Assembly (NCBI GenBank): GCA_030619405.1
Contig: JAUXBK010000167.1
Location: 1-5,977, forward strand
Direction of reading: 5' to 3'
Source: Sedimenticola sp.
GTDB lineage: Bacteria; Pseudomonadota; Gammaproteobacteria; Chromatiales; Chromatiaceae
DNA length: 5,977 nt
Shown here: positions 5,841 to 5,977 of the stretch, piece by piece
Numbering within the stretch: position 1 is the stretch's first letter
Layout: each line of letters opens with the position of its first letter
The notes under the pieces: model-generated
Database searches by the model: none
Told to the model about the DNA's origin: nothing
The model's input: the letters and a program-made list of their open reading frames with translations, nothing else
Made by a program: the position numbers and the translations under genes

Positions 5841-5977
5841 TAAATCCAGGCAAACCACAAAAATGCAGGGTGGATCAAGCGTAGCGGATCCACCAAAACC
5901 TATACAGTTAGTGGATCCGTCGCTACTTGCTCTTTTGGATCTACCCTACCCATTTTCACGGAGTTATTGAGAGGTTA
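5829..5977. mobile_element. Second-family MITE, right tip cut by window end
   Basis: The left end reads GTATTCTCTCAATAAATCC (5829-5847). The complement of the right end reads TAACCTCTCAATAACTCC (5977-5960), and the core CTCTCAATAAMTCC matches at 13 of 14 positions. Inside, a REP-like hairpin GGTGGATC/GATCCACC (5869-5876/5887-5894) is followed by a looser inverted copy of the same unit (about 5910-5948). The arms could therefore fold into one long imperfect hairpin. It holds no ORF of note. The last base of the element and any right target duplication lie beyond the window. Confidence 0.72.

Overview
This window looks like chromosomal DNA from a moderately GC-rich gammaproteobacterium. The reasons are a FabA-type dehydratase/isomerase, a CpdA-like cAMP phosphodiesterase, an OxyR with Cys199 and Cys208 at the same residue numbers as the E. 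coli protein, and a bacterial-type ProRS with the inserted editing domain. A sulfur-oxidising or purple-sulfur-type lineage is possible from the style of repeats and gene mix, but that is only an impression; species cannot be fixed from this sequence.

Layout from left to right. Bases 1-179 carry no gene, only short tandem repeats: four 9-bp units near 42-77 and three perfect 7-bp units at 143-163. A cpdA-like gene runs leftwards (180-1031, possibly starting at 1106). The 360-bp gap before the next gene holds a 104-bp miniature transposon (1177-1280) with perfect 11-bp inverted ends and a perfect 8-bp target duplication, then an AT-rich dyad that may be the oxyR control region. oxyR (1392-2333) runs rightwards. 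It converges on fabA across a 207-bp gap full of inverted repeats, including half of a second miniature element. Four genes then lie on the minus strand. In transcription order they are a small exported DUF4124-type protein (5792-5334), an MIF-family tautomerase-like protein (5318-4968), proS (4807-3080) and fabA (3056-2541). The window ends inside a fuller copy of the second miniature element (5829-5977 and beyond).

The genes are mostly housekeeping or stress functions: cAMP turnover (CpdA), peroxide sensing (OxyR), tRNA-Pro charging (ProS), and the branch point of anaerobic-type unsaturated fatty acid synthesis (FabA). The spacing suggests two co-transcribed pairs: DUF4124 with MIF (15 bp apart), and proS with fabA (23 bp apart). 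A 160-bp gap containing a nested hairpin separates the pairs. fabB does not follow fabA; the next gene is convergent oxyR.

I found no defence, secondary-metabolite or other new multi-gene system here. The most informative unusual material is the mobile-repeat layer. It comprises two related families of miniature elements whose ends share GTAACC..TCA, which points to one transposase family (the IS66-like type is my best guess). Both families carry REP-like palindromes. One element end appears to supply the -35 box for the DUF4124-MIF transcript.
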